From: Arcticibacter tournemirensis
GTDB lineage: Bacteria > Bacteroidota > Bacteroidia > Sphingobacteriales > Sphingobacteriaceae
Reading direction: 5' to 3'
Assembly (NCBI RefSeq): GCF_006716645.1
Contig: NZ_VFPL01000001.1
Coordinates: 3,038,001-3,102,000 of the forward strand
DNA length: 64,000 nt
The notes beneath the pieces are model-generated. The model was given only the letters and a program-made list of their open reading frames with translations, was not told the origin of the DNA and searched no databases. Every line of letters begins with the position of its first letter. Position 1 is the stretch's first letter. This document shows positions 15,772 to 24,814 of the stretch, one piece after another. The translations under genes were made by a program, and so were the position numbers.

Positions 15772-17021
15772 AGTTATTTACGATATATAACAGGATGTTG
15801 CTGGTAGTGCTCTTTGGCGGGTTTATAACTGTCGGCGCATTTTTTTACCAGGCATTAACCTACATATTAAATTCGACCATTGATGAAGGTCTTAATGAGG
15901 AGTTAATGGAAGTTCGTGAGTTTATGCACTCGCGAAACCATGCACCTGCGCCCAAAGGTGATAAGAACCTGATCATCACATTTGAGAATATCCCCAATGC
16001 CACAGACTATAAAGAAATTAAGGATACTGTTTTCTTTAATCCAAAGAAGCGTGTTACCGAGTCGGGCAGATACTTAAAGGCCGATATAGTTTTTGAAGGC
16101 AGGCCTCTGCGTGTATTAATAATTAACTCCAAATTACCCCAGCAAAAGCAGTTTCAACTTATCTTCTTTGCTATCCTGATACCGGTACTGATACTCTTTG
16201 CCGTTCTGATATACATTAACCATTACATTCTAAAGAAGATGTGGCAACCGTTTCGCCATATTCTGAGTCAGATTAAAACATTCAACTTAAACAAGGAGAG
16301 CAAGTACATTAGTGTAAATTCATCAGTGGACGAATTTACTGAGCTTGACGAAAGTGTATCTGCCATGATCACTAAGATCCGGGAGGACTTCAGAGAGATT
16401 AAACTGTTTACAGAGAACGCTTCTCACGAAATGATGACTCCGATTGCGGTTATAAACTCCAAACTGGATAATATCCTTCAATCCAATACTTTGCGTGAAG
16501 AAGATAGCCAGTCGTTGCAGGATCTGTATATGGCAATATCAAAGCTTAATAAGATAAGTCACTCCCTGCTGCTCCTCGTAAAAATTGAACATGATTTATT
16601 GACAGGCCCCGAAGAGCTTTCCGTTAATGAAATGATATTACAAAAAGCAGATTATTTCAGAGAGCTTATTTCTGAAAGACACCTGCACTTAACTATAAAA
16701 ACAGCAAATACTACCGTCAAGACGAGCCGGTATCTTTTTGATATTTTATTGAATAATCTGTTCAGTAATGCCATCCGGCACAATATAGATTCAGGGAAAA
16801 TCAATGTTTCCCTAAAGGATGGAGAGTTGATTTTTGAAAACACAGGTCAGTTGAGCCCCCTTCAGGAAGATAAAGTATTCGAACGTTTTTATAAGACCGC
16901 AGGATCCGAAGGTATAGGACTAGGCCTGGCTATCATCAAACAAATATGCAATAAACAAAACTTCGACTTAAAGTATGAGTACCGCGCTCCTTTTCACAGC
17001 TTCATTATTAACCTGAATTAA
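15768..17021 (+). CDS. Membrane sensor histidine kinase
   Basis: A 417-residue kinase with two membrane segments (about residues 10-35 and 130-152) framing a periplasmic sensor of about 95 residues. A DHp domain with phospho-acceptor His220 in ASHEMMTP follows, then the HATPase domain with N box (NNLFSNAIRHN) and G box (GIGLGLAI). The start codon overlaps the response regulator stop. The periplasmic part has no recognised domain; a redox or envelope signal would fit the divergent thioredoxin/ApbE operon, but this is inference. Confidence 0.92.
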   Translation: MKLFTIYNRMLLVVLFGGFITVGAFFYQALTYILNSTIDEGLNEELMEVREFMHSRNHAPAPKGDKNLIITFENIPNATDYKEIKDTVFFNPKKRVTESGRYLKADIVFEGRPLRVLIINSKLPQQKQFQLIFFAILIPVLILFAVLIYINHYILKKMWQPFRHILSQIKTFNLNKESKYISVNSSVDEFTELDESVSAMITKIREDFREIKLFTENASHEMMTPIAVINSKLDNILQSNTLREEDSQSLQDLYMAISKLNKISHSLLLLVKIEHDLLTGPEELSVNEMILQKADYFRELISERHLHLTIKTANTTVKTSRYLFDILLNNLFSNAIRHNIDSGKINVSLKDGELIFENTGQLSPLQEDKVFERFYKTAGSEGIGLGLAIIKQICNKQNFDLKYEYRAPFHSFIINLN

Positions 17022-17138
17022 AACTATTTTTATCTGTTTTTGGTTATACTAAAAGATCAGTTATTAAACCAATATACCTCGTCCATCGAAGGCAAATAAA
17101 GCGCTTGTTTCATTGTTAGAGATATTAAATGACTCAAA

Positions 17139-17975
17139 ATGAAAACGATATTAATTCTAACCGATTTTTCAGACCCTTCATTAAACGCAGCCCGTTATGC
17201 CGCTGGTCTGAGTTCTGAACTCAATACGTCCAGGATCATCCTTTATCATTCTTTTCTGCCGCTGCCCATGGCTACAGAACTTCCTGTTCCCCCGCCTTTG
17301 CCGTCAGAAGATCCTTATGGAAGGAGCAACCGGCAGCTGAATACTCTTAAGGACGAATTATCGGTTAAGCTCTCTGAAAGGGTCCACATAGAGACCCGGA
17401 CAGGAGAGGGGCCGTTCGTTTCTTCCGTAATGACGCTGGTCAGGGATGAGAATATAGATATGGTGGTAATGGGCACTTCGGCAAAAGGAACACTTGAGCG
17501 GATCATCATGGGAAGCAACACGCTGGAACTGATACGTAAATGCAAGGTTCCTTTGTTGGTTATACCTCCTGAAGCTAAATATAAACCAGTTCATGTCGTT
17601 GCGTTTGCTTCCGACCTGAAAGACGTTTCTGATAAAACTCCTGTGTTGAAGATAAAACCGATCATTGACTTGCTTAATGCGCGTCTTTTAGTGTTTAATG
17701 TTAGCGAAGAAGGCGTCCGGAGCTTTCATGCCGATCTTATTAAGGAGCAAAAAGAACTTCACGAACGCTGGGGCACCGAAAGTGTAGAGTATCACTATGT
17801 GAACCACAAAGATATAGCTGAAGGGATTATGCGTTTCGCAGAGGATAATAATGTTCAGTTAGTGATTGTTATCCCTGGAAAACACGAGTTCTTTGAAAGC
17901 TTTTTCCACAGGAGCATTTCAAAAAAACTCGCATATCATACCCGTATCCCCCTGCTCATCGTGAATACAGAGTAG
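17139..17975 (+). CDS. Tandem universal stress protein
   Basis: A 278-residue protein made of two UspA-like domains (about residues 1-145 and 150-278), the usual layout in Bacteroidota. The first domain ends with the ATP-binding signature G-T-S-A-K-G...MGSNTLELI and 'CKVPLLVIPP'; the second ends with IPLLIVNTE but has a degenerate nucleotide loop. Such proteins are induced by starvation and other stresses and bind ATP or other ligands. The gene follows the two-component system after about 120 bases and may be cotranscribed with it. A second protein of this type is at 21858. Confidence 0.88.
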   Translation: MKTILILTDFSDPSLNAARYAAGLSSELNTSRIILYHSFLPLPMATELPVPPPLPSEDPYGRSNRQLNTLKDELSVKLSERVHIETRTGEGPFVSSVMTLVRDENIDMVVMGTSAKGTLERIIMGSNTLELIRKCKVPLLVIPPEAKYKPVHVVAFASDLKDVSDKTPVLKIKPIIDLLNARLLVFNVSEEGVRSFHADLIKEQKELHERWGTESVEYHYVNHKDIAEGIMRFAEDNNVQLVIVIPGKHEFFESFFHRSISKKLAYHTRIPLLIVNTE

Positions 17976-18230
17976 GTTGCAGTATGTGAGTTATGGGTTG
18001 TAAGTTGCGAGTTGTAAGTATAAGACACTTGAGCATGTTCGTTTTACAAAAGATAATCACGTGGCTTTATCATAAAGTGTAGACTATCAGTTTATTTTCG
18101 GCTAAAAGTTACAGCACAACTTAAAACTTATTACCTTTTACTTTCAACTTTCAACTTTCAACTTTCAACCCGCAACCCACAACCCGCAACCCACAAACCT
18201 ACAACCCACAACCCGCAACCCGCAACTCAG
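17976..18230. repeat. Facing heptamer arrays between usp and poxB
   Basis: Left arm (17976-18024) has units such as TTATGGG, TTGTAAG, TTGCGAG; right arm (about 18116-18230) has ACTTTCA repeated four times and then alternating ACCCGCA/ACCCACA, all with a 7-base period. The arms are roughly reverse complementary and face each other across about 90 bases. The poxB stop codon lies within the right arm. No gene is present. Confidence 0.75.
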
Positions 18231-19963
18231 ATTATTCCTGCTATGTGTTTGTAGTTTGACTTGATGATGGCTATTACTTCGTCGACCTTTCCGTTAAACA
18301 TCATCTTGGTCATTGAGACCGCAAATCCTTTCATCTGATCAAAAGTGGCCTTTGGTGGCATCGCCAGGGCATTTGGATCGGTAAGTATATTGACGAGTGC
18401 AGGGCCTTCAGTTGCCAGCGCCATGCCGATAGCCGTTCGCGCTTCGCGTGGGGTATGGGCTGTAAATCCTTTAATTCCCATAGCTTCTGCTATTGCAGCA
18501 AAATCGGTATCGGGCATATCGGTCTGCCAGTCGGGTAAACCCCCTACTTCCATTTCAAGCTTTACCATGCCCAGCGACCTGTTGTTGAAAACGATCAGTT
18601 TTACAGGGAGATTGTATTGCTTTATGGTGGACAGGTCGCCAAGAAGCATAGATAAGCCCCCATCTCCGCATAGCGCAATTATCTGCTGGTCTGGTCTCGC
18701 CAATGCCGCTCCGATGGCTTGCGGCATTGCATTCGCCATAGAGCCATGATTAAAGGAGCCAAGCATTTCGCGTTTGCCGGTAGCATCAAGGTACCGGGCG
18801 CCCCATACGCACGACATTCCGGTATCTACTGTAAAGATGGCATTATCGGCGGCGAGTTCATTAATCACTGAACATACATATTCAGGGTGAATGAGATCAG
18901 TATCCCCGGGGTCGTCTACATAGACGCGGATAGCCTTTTTTACTTTAGCATAGAAATCGAGTTGATTCTTCAGAAATTCGTCGTCTTTTTTTTCATTTAG
19001 CAGGGGAAGCAAACCCTGTATGGTATCTTTTACTGTTCCTCCAAGTCCTAACGTTACTTTCGCCCGGCGACCGATAACTTCCGGCTTGACGTCCACCTGT
19101 ATGATCTTGCAATGCTTAGGCAGGAAGTTGGTATAAGGGAAGTCTGTGCCCAGCAGGATGAGAAGATCGCACTCCTGCATCGCGTGATAGGCCGACGGAA
19201 GGCCTAGTAAGCCTGTCATACCCACTTCATTAGGGTTATGATGCTGTACATACATTTTTCCTCGGAAAGAATACCCCACCGGCGCCTTTACTTTATCAGC
19301 AAGGGCGACCACCTCATCATGTGCGTGCCTGCAGCCTATACCGCAGAAAATCGTGGTTTTTTTACTGCTGTTTACCATATCGGCGAAGGTCTGCAGATCG
19401 GCATAGGAGGGGCGCATGACCGCCGCGCCCGGGAAAGCTCCGCTGGCTGCAACGCTTTCTTCGGCTTCCATTCCTGCCACATCGCCGGGAAGGCCTATCA
19501 CAGCTACGCCCTTTCGATGGTAGGCATGCTGTAGCGCCTGTTGCATCATTCGCGGGAACTGCACCGGCGTGCTGGCCAGAACATTATAGGAGCTGCAATC
19601 ATCGAAAAGTTTGATAGTATTCGTTTCCTGAAAGAAATCGGTGCCAAATTCGCCCGAAGGGCAGGTAGAGGCTATTGCAATAACCGGCGCTCCTGAGCGA
19701 TGAGCATCATAAAGTCCGTTGATAAGGTGAACATGTCCCGGACCTGAACTTCCCGCACAGCAAGCCAGTCCTTCGAGCTCTGCTTCAGCTGCTGCTGCAT
19801 AAGCGCCTGCTTCTTCATGCCTTACGTGTATCCAGTCAATTTTTCCGCTTCTTCTGACCGCGTCATTTACTTCATTCAGACTATCACCCGTTACCGCGTA
19901 GATTCGTTTTATTCCTGAATCTATCAGCATTTCTACTAATTGTTCAGCTACTTTCTTTGCCAT
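18227..19963 (-). CDS. poxB: PoxB-type pyruvate oxidase (ThDP-dependent)
   Basis: A 578-residue thiamin-diphosphate enzyme, close in length to E. coli PoxB (572), which decarboxylates pyruvate to acetate and CO2 and passes electrons to quinone. The N-terminal domain has GDSLN and RHEEAGAYAAAAEA with catalytic Glu50. The family pattern CAGSSGPGHVHLINGLYDAHR follows, the middle domain is the FAD-binding part, and the ThDP motif begins ALCGDGG and ends IVFNN in the C-terminal third. Monocistronic, ending in the heptamer array. A relative such as acetolactate synthase is unlikely given the PoxB-specific N terminus. Membrane binding through the C terminus is not evident. Confidence 0.9.
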   Translation of the reverse strand: MAKKVAEQLVEMLIDSGIKRIYAVTGDSLNEVNDAVRRSGKIDWIHVRHEEAGAYAAAAEAELEGLACCAGSSGPGHVHLINGLYDAHRSGAPVIAIASTCPSGEFGTDFFQETNTIKLFDDCSSYNVLASTPVQFPRMMQQALQHAYHRKGVAVIGLPGDVAGMEAEESVAASGAFPGAAVMRPSYADLQTFADMVNSSKKTTIFCGIGCRHAHDEVVALADKVKAPVGYSFRGKMYVQHHNPNEVGMTGLLGLPSAYHAMQECDLLILLGTDFPYTNFLPKHCKIIQVDVKPEVIGRRAKVTLGLGGTVKDTIQGLLPLLNEKKDDEFLKNQLDFYAKVKKAIRVYVDDPGDTDLIHPEYVCSVINELAADNAIFTVDTGMSCVWGARYLDATGKREMLGSFNHGSMANAMPQAIGAALARPDQQIIALCGDGGLSMLLGDLSTIKQYNLPVKLIVFNNRSLGMVKLEMEVGGLPDWQTDMPDTDFAAIAEAMGIKGFTAHTPREARTAIGMALATEGPALVNILTDPNALAMPPKATFDQMKGFAVSMTKMMFNGKVDEVIAIIKSNYKHIAGII

Positions 19964-20061
19964 TTGATAAATTTTTACCGTTTATATAAGATTAGAGTAT
20001 TATAGGTAGATTTGTTTTTGTTTTTTTACAATCTGACATTTGTCGGCTTTATCGTCTTAAT

Positions 20062-20838
20062 ATGAAAATTGCTACTTACAATGTGAATGGCGTAAACGGG
20101 CGCCTGCCGGTGCTCCTCCGGTGGCTTCAGGAAACCACTCCCGATATAGTCTGCCTGCAGGAGCTCAAAGCGCCTGGCGAAAAGTTCCCGGAAGAAGCTA
20201 TCCGCGACGCCGGATATAACGCCATCTGGCACGGACAAAAGAGCTGGAACGGTGTGGCCATACTGACCCGCAATTTACCGATAGAAGAGGTAGGCAGGGT
20301 GCTTCCGGGAGATCCGGAGGATGTGCAGAGCCGGTACATCGAAGCTAATGTAAACGGAATACGTATCGCTTGTTTGTATCTTCCTAACGGAAATCCTGCC
20401 CCCGGACCTAAATTTGACTACAAGCTTGGATGGTTTAAGCGGCTTGCAGCCCATACCCAAACGCTTTTAGCTATGGACGTCCCCGTAGTTATAACAGGTG
20501 ATTTTAATGTGATGCCTACAGAATTGGATGTATATAAGCCTGAACGATGGCTTGACGACGCTCTGTTCAGGCCCGAAGTACGAGCGGCATTCAGGGAGCT
20601 GGTTGCTCAGGGCTGGACAGATGCCATACGGAAGCTCTATCCGGACGAGAAGATCTACACCTTCTGGGATTACTTCCGCAATGCTTATGGTCGTGATGCC
20701 GGCTTACGTATAGATCATTTCCTGCTCAGTCCGCATCTCGAAGGCCGCTTGACTGCCGGAGGGGTGGACCGCTATGTTCGCGGATGGGAGAAAACAAGCG
20801 ATCACGCCCCTGTTTGGATTGAGATATCTGAAAGTTAG
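20062..20838 (+). CDS. xth: Exodeoxyribonuclease III / AP endonuclease
   Basis: A 258-residue protein of the exonuclease III family, which cleaves at abasic sites and removes 3' blocks in base excision repair. Family motifs are in order: ATYNVNGVNGR (Asn7), CLQELK (Glu34), GDFNV around residue 152, LRIDHFLL and the terminal TSDHAPVW with the catalytic Asp-His. No signal peptide. The 3' end overlaps the convergent hypothetical gene by four bases. It is separate from poxB, which is transcribed divergently about 100 bases away. Confidence 0.93.
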   Translation: MKIATYNVNGVNGRLPVLLRWLQETTPDIVCLQELKAPGEKFPEEAIRDAGYNAIWHGQKSWNGVAILTRNLPIEEVGRVLPGDPEDVQSRYIEANVNGIRIACLYLPNGNPAPGPKFDYKLGWFKRLAAHTQTLLAMDVPVVITGDFNVMPTELDVYKPERWLDDALFRPEVRAAFRELVAQGWTDAIRKLYPDEKIYTFWDYFRNAYGRDAGLRIDHFLLSPHLEGRLTAGGVDRYVRGWEKTSDHAPVWIEISES

Positions 20839-21587
20839 TCGTTGTAACTATCAATAGCGGCCTTGAGATACTTTGGCTCGGAAACAGAAAGGAGATAACC
20901 TCCTGTCGCGAGTCCTGTACCGAGGCCTAACAGGATAACGCCTCCTGTAAATTCTTTACTTCCGCTATTGAAGCCATGCTGGAGGTCCGTGCTTTTTGAG
21001 CCGCCCGAAACAAACGTAATAAGCCCGGCCAAAAGAGAAGCGCCAGCGCCCACGTACAGGCCTATTTTAGCTTTCTTTACCGATTCGTATTTATTTAATA
21101 ATTGAATGCTCTCCGGATTTCCCGCTAAATCTTTACTTAGGTTGGTGTAGGTTGCCTTTTTTTGCTTTCCGTAGTCTATATTGTAATAGTTTCTGACAGC
21201 GGAAACCTGCGGCCGCTCGCGATATCTTCTGCCGTATACATCGCCATCGTCATCGTATTCCCAGGTAAACGTTTTCTCTTCGAATAAATTTAGTTTGCCC
21301 TTTCGTATACGCTCGGAGAATGCTGTTTCTCCATTAAACGTGGCATCCTTTACATTGGCAAAAAAGCCGCGGTAGTTATTGAAAAATTTCACCTGCTCGG
21401 GATGGAATATTTTTGAATCTACGGTAAAATAGAGCGATCCTGAAAAATCCCTTCTTAAATTGATCCTGTTGGCGTAAATGACGGAATCGGAATACAGGTA
21501 CAGGAAGTTTTTTGATTCGTCCAACTGGCCGAATACGGCAGAAATGTACATCAGATACATCGCTGCTAAGGTTGCAAAATGTTTCAT
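20835..21587 (-). CDS. Exported hypothetical protein with two C-terminal hydrophobic segments
   Basis: Not recognised. The 250-residue product has a signal peptide (to about residue 20, VFGQ). A polar mature region holds an acidic patch (YDDDGD) and is followed by two glycine-rich hydrophobic segments, about residues 175-197 and 217-238. These could be membrane helices anchoring it in the inner or outer membrane. It ends with a short polar tail. A strong hairpin terminator separates it from the upstream universal stress gene, so it has its own promoter. Similar exported proteins with late glycine-rich segments are common in Sphingobacteriaceae; function unknown. Confidence 0.55.
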   Translation of the reverse strand: MKHFATLAAMYLMYISAVFGQLDESKNFLYLYSDSVIYANRINLRRDFSGSLYFTVDSKIFHPEQVKFFNNYRGFFANVKDATFNGETAFSERIRKGKLNLFEEKTFTWEYDDDGDVYGRRYRERPQVSAVRNYYNIDYGKQKKATYTNLSKDLAGNPESIQLLNKYESVKKAKIGLYVGAGASLLAGLITFVSGGSKSTDLQHGFNSGSKEFTGGVILLGLGTGLATGGYLLSVSEPKYLKAAIDSYND

Positions 21588-21806
21588 TTATAAGTGGTGT
21601 TTGTGTGTATACGAACTTATTAAGAATGCCGGAAAGCATCAATAATTTCGATCGAAACAATTGTAAATAGAGTGTTACCTGGAATATTATTCCGGGGAAT
21701 TTTCGATTGGCCAAAAGAATGAAGGTTTTAACACAAAGGGCTTCCGTGCAGACCAGGGCTGCTTACCCATGCAGCGCTTGCAGTGGATGACAAGAATGCG
21801 GATGAC

Positions 21807-21845
21807 AAAAACCTGCGAAGCTCAGAGGAGCTCCGTAGGTTTTTT
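21807..21845. terminator. 17-bp hairpin terminator
   Basis: Near-perfect 17-bp stem (21807-21823 with 21829-21845, two non-Watson-Crick positions) with a four-base AGAG loop and A/T tracts on both sides, so it can terminate on either strand. It lies just past the 3' end of the universal stress gene at 21858. Confidence 0.75.
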
Positions 21846-21857
21846 GCACTATTTGAA

Positions 21858-22691
21858 TTAATTGGGGAATATCAGCAGCGGAATATTAATATACGGCGGT
21901 AAGGTATCCTCGATTTGTCCATTTACGACCTCCTCGAAATGAAACTGATGATTTACAAGAGCCATCAGGTCGGTACTCATTCCATTGATCAGGATATCAA
22001 CTGCCTTACGGACATCCCTTTCCTGGATATTATCGAAAAATAATTTATCGTATCTGATACTCCTGCAGATGGTTTCCCTGAACACGCTGTGACTATATTC
22101 CCGGTCCATATTGGGCAGTTCTTTTGCCGAAAGGTGAGCAACCATCACGTTTGCGCCGAAAGGATCCGCCATTTCTGTAAGGAATCTTACTACGTGCAGC
22201 TGGCAATATCTCAAATCCGCCATATAGATCATTCTTTCAAAGTCATTTACTACAGAGTTCTCAGGTACCAGTAAAACCGGACATTTAATTTTATTTAGTA
22301 CAAAGTTGATATTAGCAGAATGGGATTCTGATCTTAGGGAATGTTTTGCAGGCGTTCCCTTAACCACCATCCAGATCTTATGTTTGTTAATCAGCTGAGA
22401 GATGTCGCTCACAGAAAGATCCGCCAGATTAATATTTCCAATTATAGGTTTAAAGCTGTCGGCCTCAGTGTTGAGGTTCTGAAGGTGTTTCCTCAGATCC
22501 GGCGTAGTTTCAACGGTAGTTTCGATATTCCCGCCGATTAATGTTTTCTCTTTGACTGAAACGACTCTGCCTGTTTTAACAATATTGCCTATAAGGATGT
22601 TCGCTTGCACTTTGCAGGCTATATTGTAAGCAAGTTCTGCTGCGTGTTTAGCATGTGCCGAATTATCATTGATCAAAAAAATTGTTTTCAT
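21858..22691 (-). CDS. Universal-stress-like protein, divergent
   Basis: A 277-residue protein with the start typical of Usp domains (MKTIFLINDNSAHAKHAAELA) and two alpha/beta repeats, including 'KIWMVVKGTPAKHS' and 'CPVLLVPE' in the first. The G-rich ATP loop seen in the tandem Usp at 17139 is not intact, so ATP binding is doubtful. The second half is degenerate. Monocistronic between a hairpin terminator and a 219-base upstream region with nothing recognisable. Likely a stress-related ligand-binding protein; the exact role is unknown. Confidence 0.7.
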   Translation of the reverse strand: MKTIFLINDNSAHAKHAAELAYNIACKVQANILIGNIVKTGRVVSVKEKTLIGGNIETTVETTPDLRKHLQNLNTEADSFKPIIGNINLADLSVSDISQLINKHKIWMVVKGTPAKHSLRSESHSANINFVLNKIKCPVLLVPENSVVNDFERMIYMADLRYCQLHVVRFLTEMADPFGANVMVAHLSAKELPNMDREYSHSVFRETICRSIRYDKLFFDNIQERDVRKAVDILINGMSTDLMALVNHQFHFEEVVNGQIEDTLPPYINIPLLIFPN

Positions 22692-22910
22692 TAAAATCCT
22701 TTTCAGTGTGCCAGTGGCGATTGTTTAAGTAATAGACAGATTGATTAATTAATATAACAACAGTCAGAAACTTGTGTTTTCAGGATTTTAATTCTAATTA
22801 ACTTTTTAAATTATAATTATGTGTACTACACTTATTTTCTCTGGCGAAGTACACTACAGCAAATGGGGATTTATAATGGTGACAAACGGCGCGTAAGGTT
22901 CAGGTCTATT

Positions 22911-23132
22911 TTACCGGCGTTCAGGAATGCCCAATTGGTCGAGATATTCAACAGCTTCGCTGCTATTTGTGCAGTCCCAATAGCCATTACTTAAATAAAT
23001 CAAGCCAATTCCGTACACGTAACTATAGTATTTCGCCTGCGAGAGGTGGGCCCTCTCTTTTTCGGTCAGCATAGCCACGTTATTGGTAATGCCCAAACTC
23101 TGCGTTTCTATCTCATTGTTCTTTGTATTCAT
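22911..23132 (-). CDS. Small hypothetical protein downstream of sigma factor
   Basis: A 73-residue, mostly hydrophilic protein with an aromatic-rich middle (YYSYVYGIGLIYLSNGYWDC). It starts 27 bases after the stop of the sigma factor gene and is in the same direction, so it is probably cotranscribed. No family is recognised, no signal peptide or membrane helix. A regulatory partner of the sigma factor is possible but only positional. Confidence 0.5.
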   Translation of the reverse strand: MNTKNNEIETQSLGITNNVAMLTEKERAHLSQAKYYSYVYGIGLIYLSNGYWDCTNSSEAVEYLDQLGIPERR

Positions 23133-23159
23133 AATAAAAATGATGTTGTGGTAATGTTA

Positions 23160-24017
23160 TCAGAGGTATGATTGTAAAACTCCGCTTCTGGATGACCGTC
23201 TGATATTCTGAAGCGCTTTATCTTTTAGCTGCCGCACCCGCTCTCTTGTAAGGCTAAGCTTCTCGGCAATTTCCTCAAGCGTATGCGGGGCGTTGTTTTG
23301 CAAACCATAGAATAGGATCAGGACTCCCTGGTCTCTGGGGTTGAGCTTTGCCAGAGAACGGTTGATCTCTATGGAAAGCGAGTCCTGAATAAGCTTGCTA
23401 TCGGTACCCGGATCGCCGCTTTCCATCACGTCGAGAAGTGTTCCTTCTTCACCCGCTACAAACGGAGCGTCCATTGAAAGCTGGCGCCCTGAATTGCTCA
23501 GGGAATCAGCAATCTTATCGGTAGTAGTCTCCAGGCTCTCTGCCAATTCTGAGGGACTGGGTTCACGTTCGAACTCCTGTTCAAGTCTCGACTGCTCACG
23601 TCTGATCCTTACGAGATTCCCAATCTGGTTTCCCGGAAGGCGTACGGCTCTCGACTGTGTCGAAATAGCCGAGATAATACTCTGACGGATCCACCATACG
23701 GCGTACGATATGAATTTAAAGCCTTTGGTCTCGTCAAAGCGCTTAGCGGCCTTTATGAGTCCAACGTTCCCTTCGTTAATCAGGTCGCCCAGTACAAGCC
23801 CCTGGTTTTGATATTGTTTTGCAACGGATACCACAAACCTGAGGTTTGCCTTTGTCAACCGCTCCAGGGCGGCATGGTCGCCTTCGCGAATCTTTTGTGC
23901 AAGGACAACTTCTTCCTGTGCTGTAACTAAATCTACTTTGCCAATTTCTGTTAAATATTTATCCAGAGATTGGGTTTCACGATTTGTGATGGATTGGGAT
24001 ATCTTAAGTTGTCTCAT
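23160..24017 (-). CDS. RpoD/SigA-type sigma-70 factor (Bacteroidota short form)
   Basis: A 285-residue sigma-70 family protein lacking the long region 1.1, as usual for the Bacteroidota primary sigma factor. Region 1.2 (SLDKYLTEIGKVDLVTAQEE), region 2 (LINEGNVGLIKAAKRFDETKG and the SYAVWWIRQSI helix), region 3 and region 4 (TLEEIAEKLSLTRERVRQLKDKAL) are all present. Several normally invariant positions differ from the consensus I know, e.g. IISAISTQSRAVRLPGNQ where the primary factor has LPLNK. It may therefore be a second, alternative RpoD-like copy rather than the housekeeping one. A 13-bp palindrome lies just upstream. Confidence 0.85.
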   Translation of the reverse strand: MRQLKISQSITNRETQSLDKYLTEIGKVDLVTAQEEVVLAQKIREGDHAALERLTKANLRFVVSVAKQYQNQGLVLGDLINEGNVGLIKAAKRFDETKGFKFISYAVWWIRQSIISAISTQSRAVRLPGNQIGNLVRIRREQSRLEQEFEREPSPSELAESLETTTDKIADSLSNSGRQLSMDAPFVAGEEGTLLDVMESGDPGTDSKLIQDSLSIEINRSLAKLNPRDQGVLILFYGLQNNAPHTLEEIAEKLSLTRERVRQLKDKALQNIRRSSRSGVLQSYL

Positions 24018-24024
24018 TTTATAC

Positions 24025-24037
24025 GGAATAGTATTCC
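24025..24037. promoter_or_regulatory. 13-bp palindrome in sigma factor leader
   Basis: GGAATA-G-TATTCC, a perfect dyad 8 bases upstream of the sigma factor ATG. Position suggests an operator or a leader hairpin; no regulator is identifiable. Confidence 0.35.
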
Positions 24038-24064
24038 TTTTAAATATTGTAAGGCTGATCAGTC

Positions 24065-24793
24065 CTAAACTTTTCTCAGTTTTATGATCCCGCTCCAGTG
24101 AAGAAATTTCAGAACGGGGTAAACAGGATCAAACTCAAACCAGCGCTGTGCAAAATTCGCACTGTTGGGATGCCTGTGATGATTGTTCTGGAATAACTCT
24201 CCGAGCATCAGGAAATCAAACGGTGTAGTGTTTTTCGAATGATCATTGTTGTTGAAGTTTGCATAACCATATTTGTGTCCGCACCAGTTTACAATAGCGC
24301 CATGAATAGGGCCCATCAGAAAATGGATGGGCAGAAGCAGAAACATCCAGAATGAGCTCGCAAAAGCGATATAAAAACAAGTGTAAGCGGCGCCAAAAAT
24401 CAGGCGCGAAGCTATGCTCGAGCCTATGCGATCTACAATATTCCACTGCGGATAGCTTCCTCCGATATTACGTGTGGGGTCTTCAGCCCTTTTTACATGG
24501 TCTCTGAAAGTTAAGACGGTTGCCCACATCATTTGAAAAACATCCTTGAAGAAATGCGGTGAATGCGGATCTTTATCCGTATCGCTAAACGCATGGTGAT
24601 CCCTGTGCATGGTAGCATAGGCAGCCGGGTTAAGAAATGAAGCCCCCTGGAATATATAAGTCAGCAGGTAAAATGTCTTCTCCCAGAATTTGCTCATGCT
24701 AAAAACCTTGTGAGATGCATAGCGATGAAGGAAAAACGTTTGAAAGAACAGCGACAAAAACCAATGGCCTATGAAGAAAATCAGTATATACAT
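24065..24793 (-). CDS. Membrane fatty acid (acyl-CoA/acyl-lipid) desaturase
   Basis: A 242-residue membrane di-iron desaturase. The three histidine clusters are present: HRYASH (23-28), HRDHH (63-67) and NNHHRHPN near residue 205, with four hydrophobic segments between them. Family members insert a cis double bond, often delta-9, into acyl chains, needing oxygen and an electron donor. At 242 residues it is shorter than the about 300 of delta-9 acyl-CoA desaturases but typical of the compact bacterial form. It lies 47 bases upstream of the sigma factor gene on the same strand. The DEAD-box gene begins 21 bases upstream and also points this way, so a helicase-desaturase-sigma run with a cold-adaptation flavour is conceivable (inference). 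Confidence 0.88.
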   Translation of the reverse strand: MYILIFFIGHWFLSLFFQTFFLHRYASHKVFSMSKFWEKTFYLLTYIFQGASFLNPAAYATMHRDHHAFSDTDKDPHSPHFFKDVFQMMWATVLTFRDHVKRAEDPTRNIGGSYPQWNIVDRIGSSIASRLIFGAAYTCFYIAFASSFWMFLLLPIHFLMGPIHGAIVNWCGHKYGYANFNNNDHSKNTTPFDFLMLGELFQNNHHRHPNSANFAQRWFEFDPVYPVLKFLHWSGIIKLRKV

Positions 24794-24814
24794 AAATGTA
24801 ATTTAAAGGTAGAA

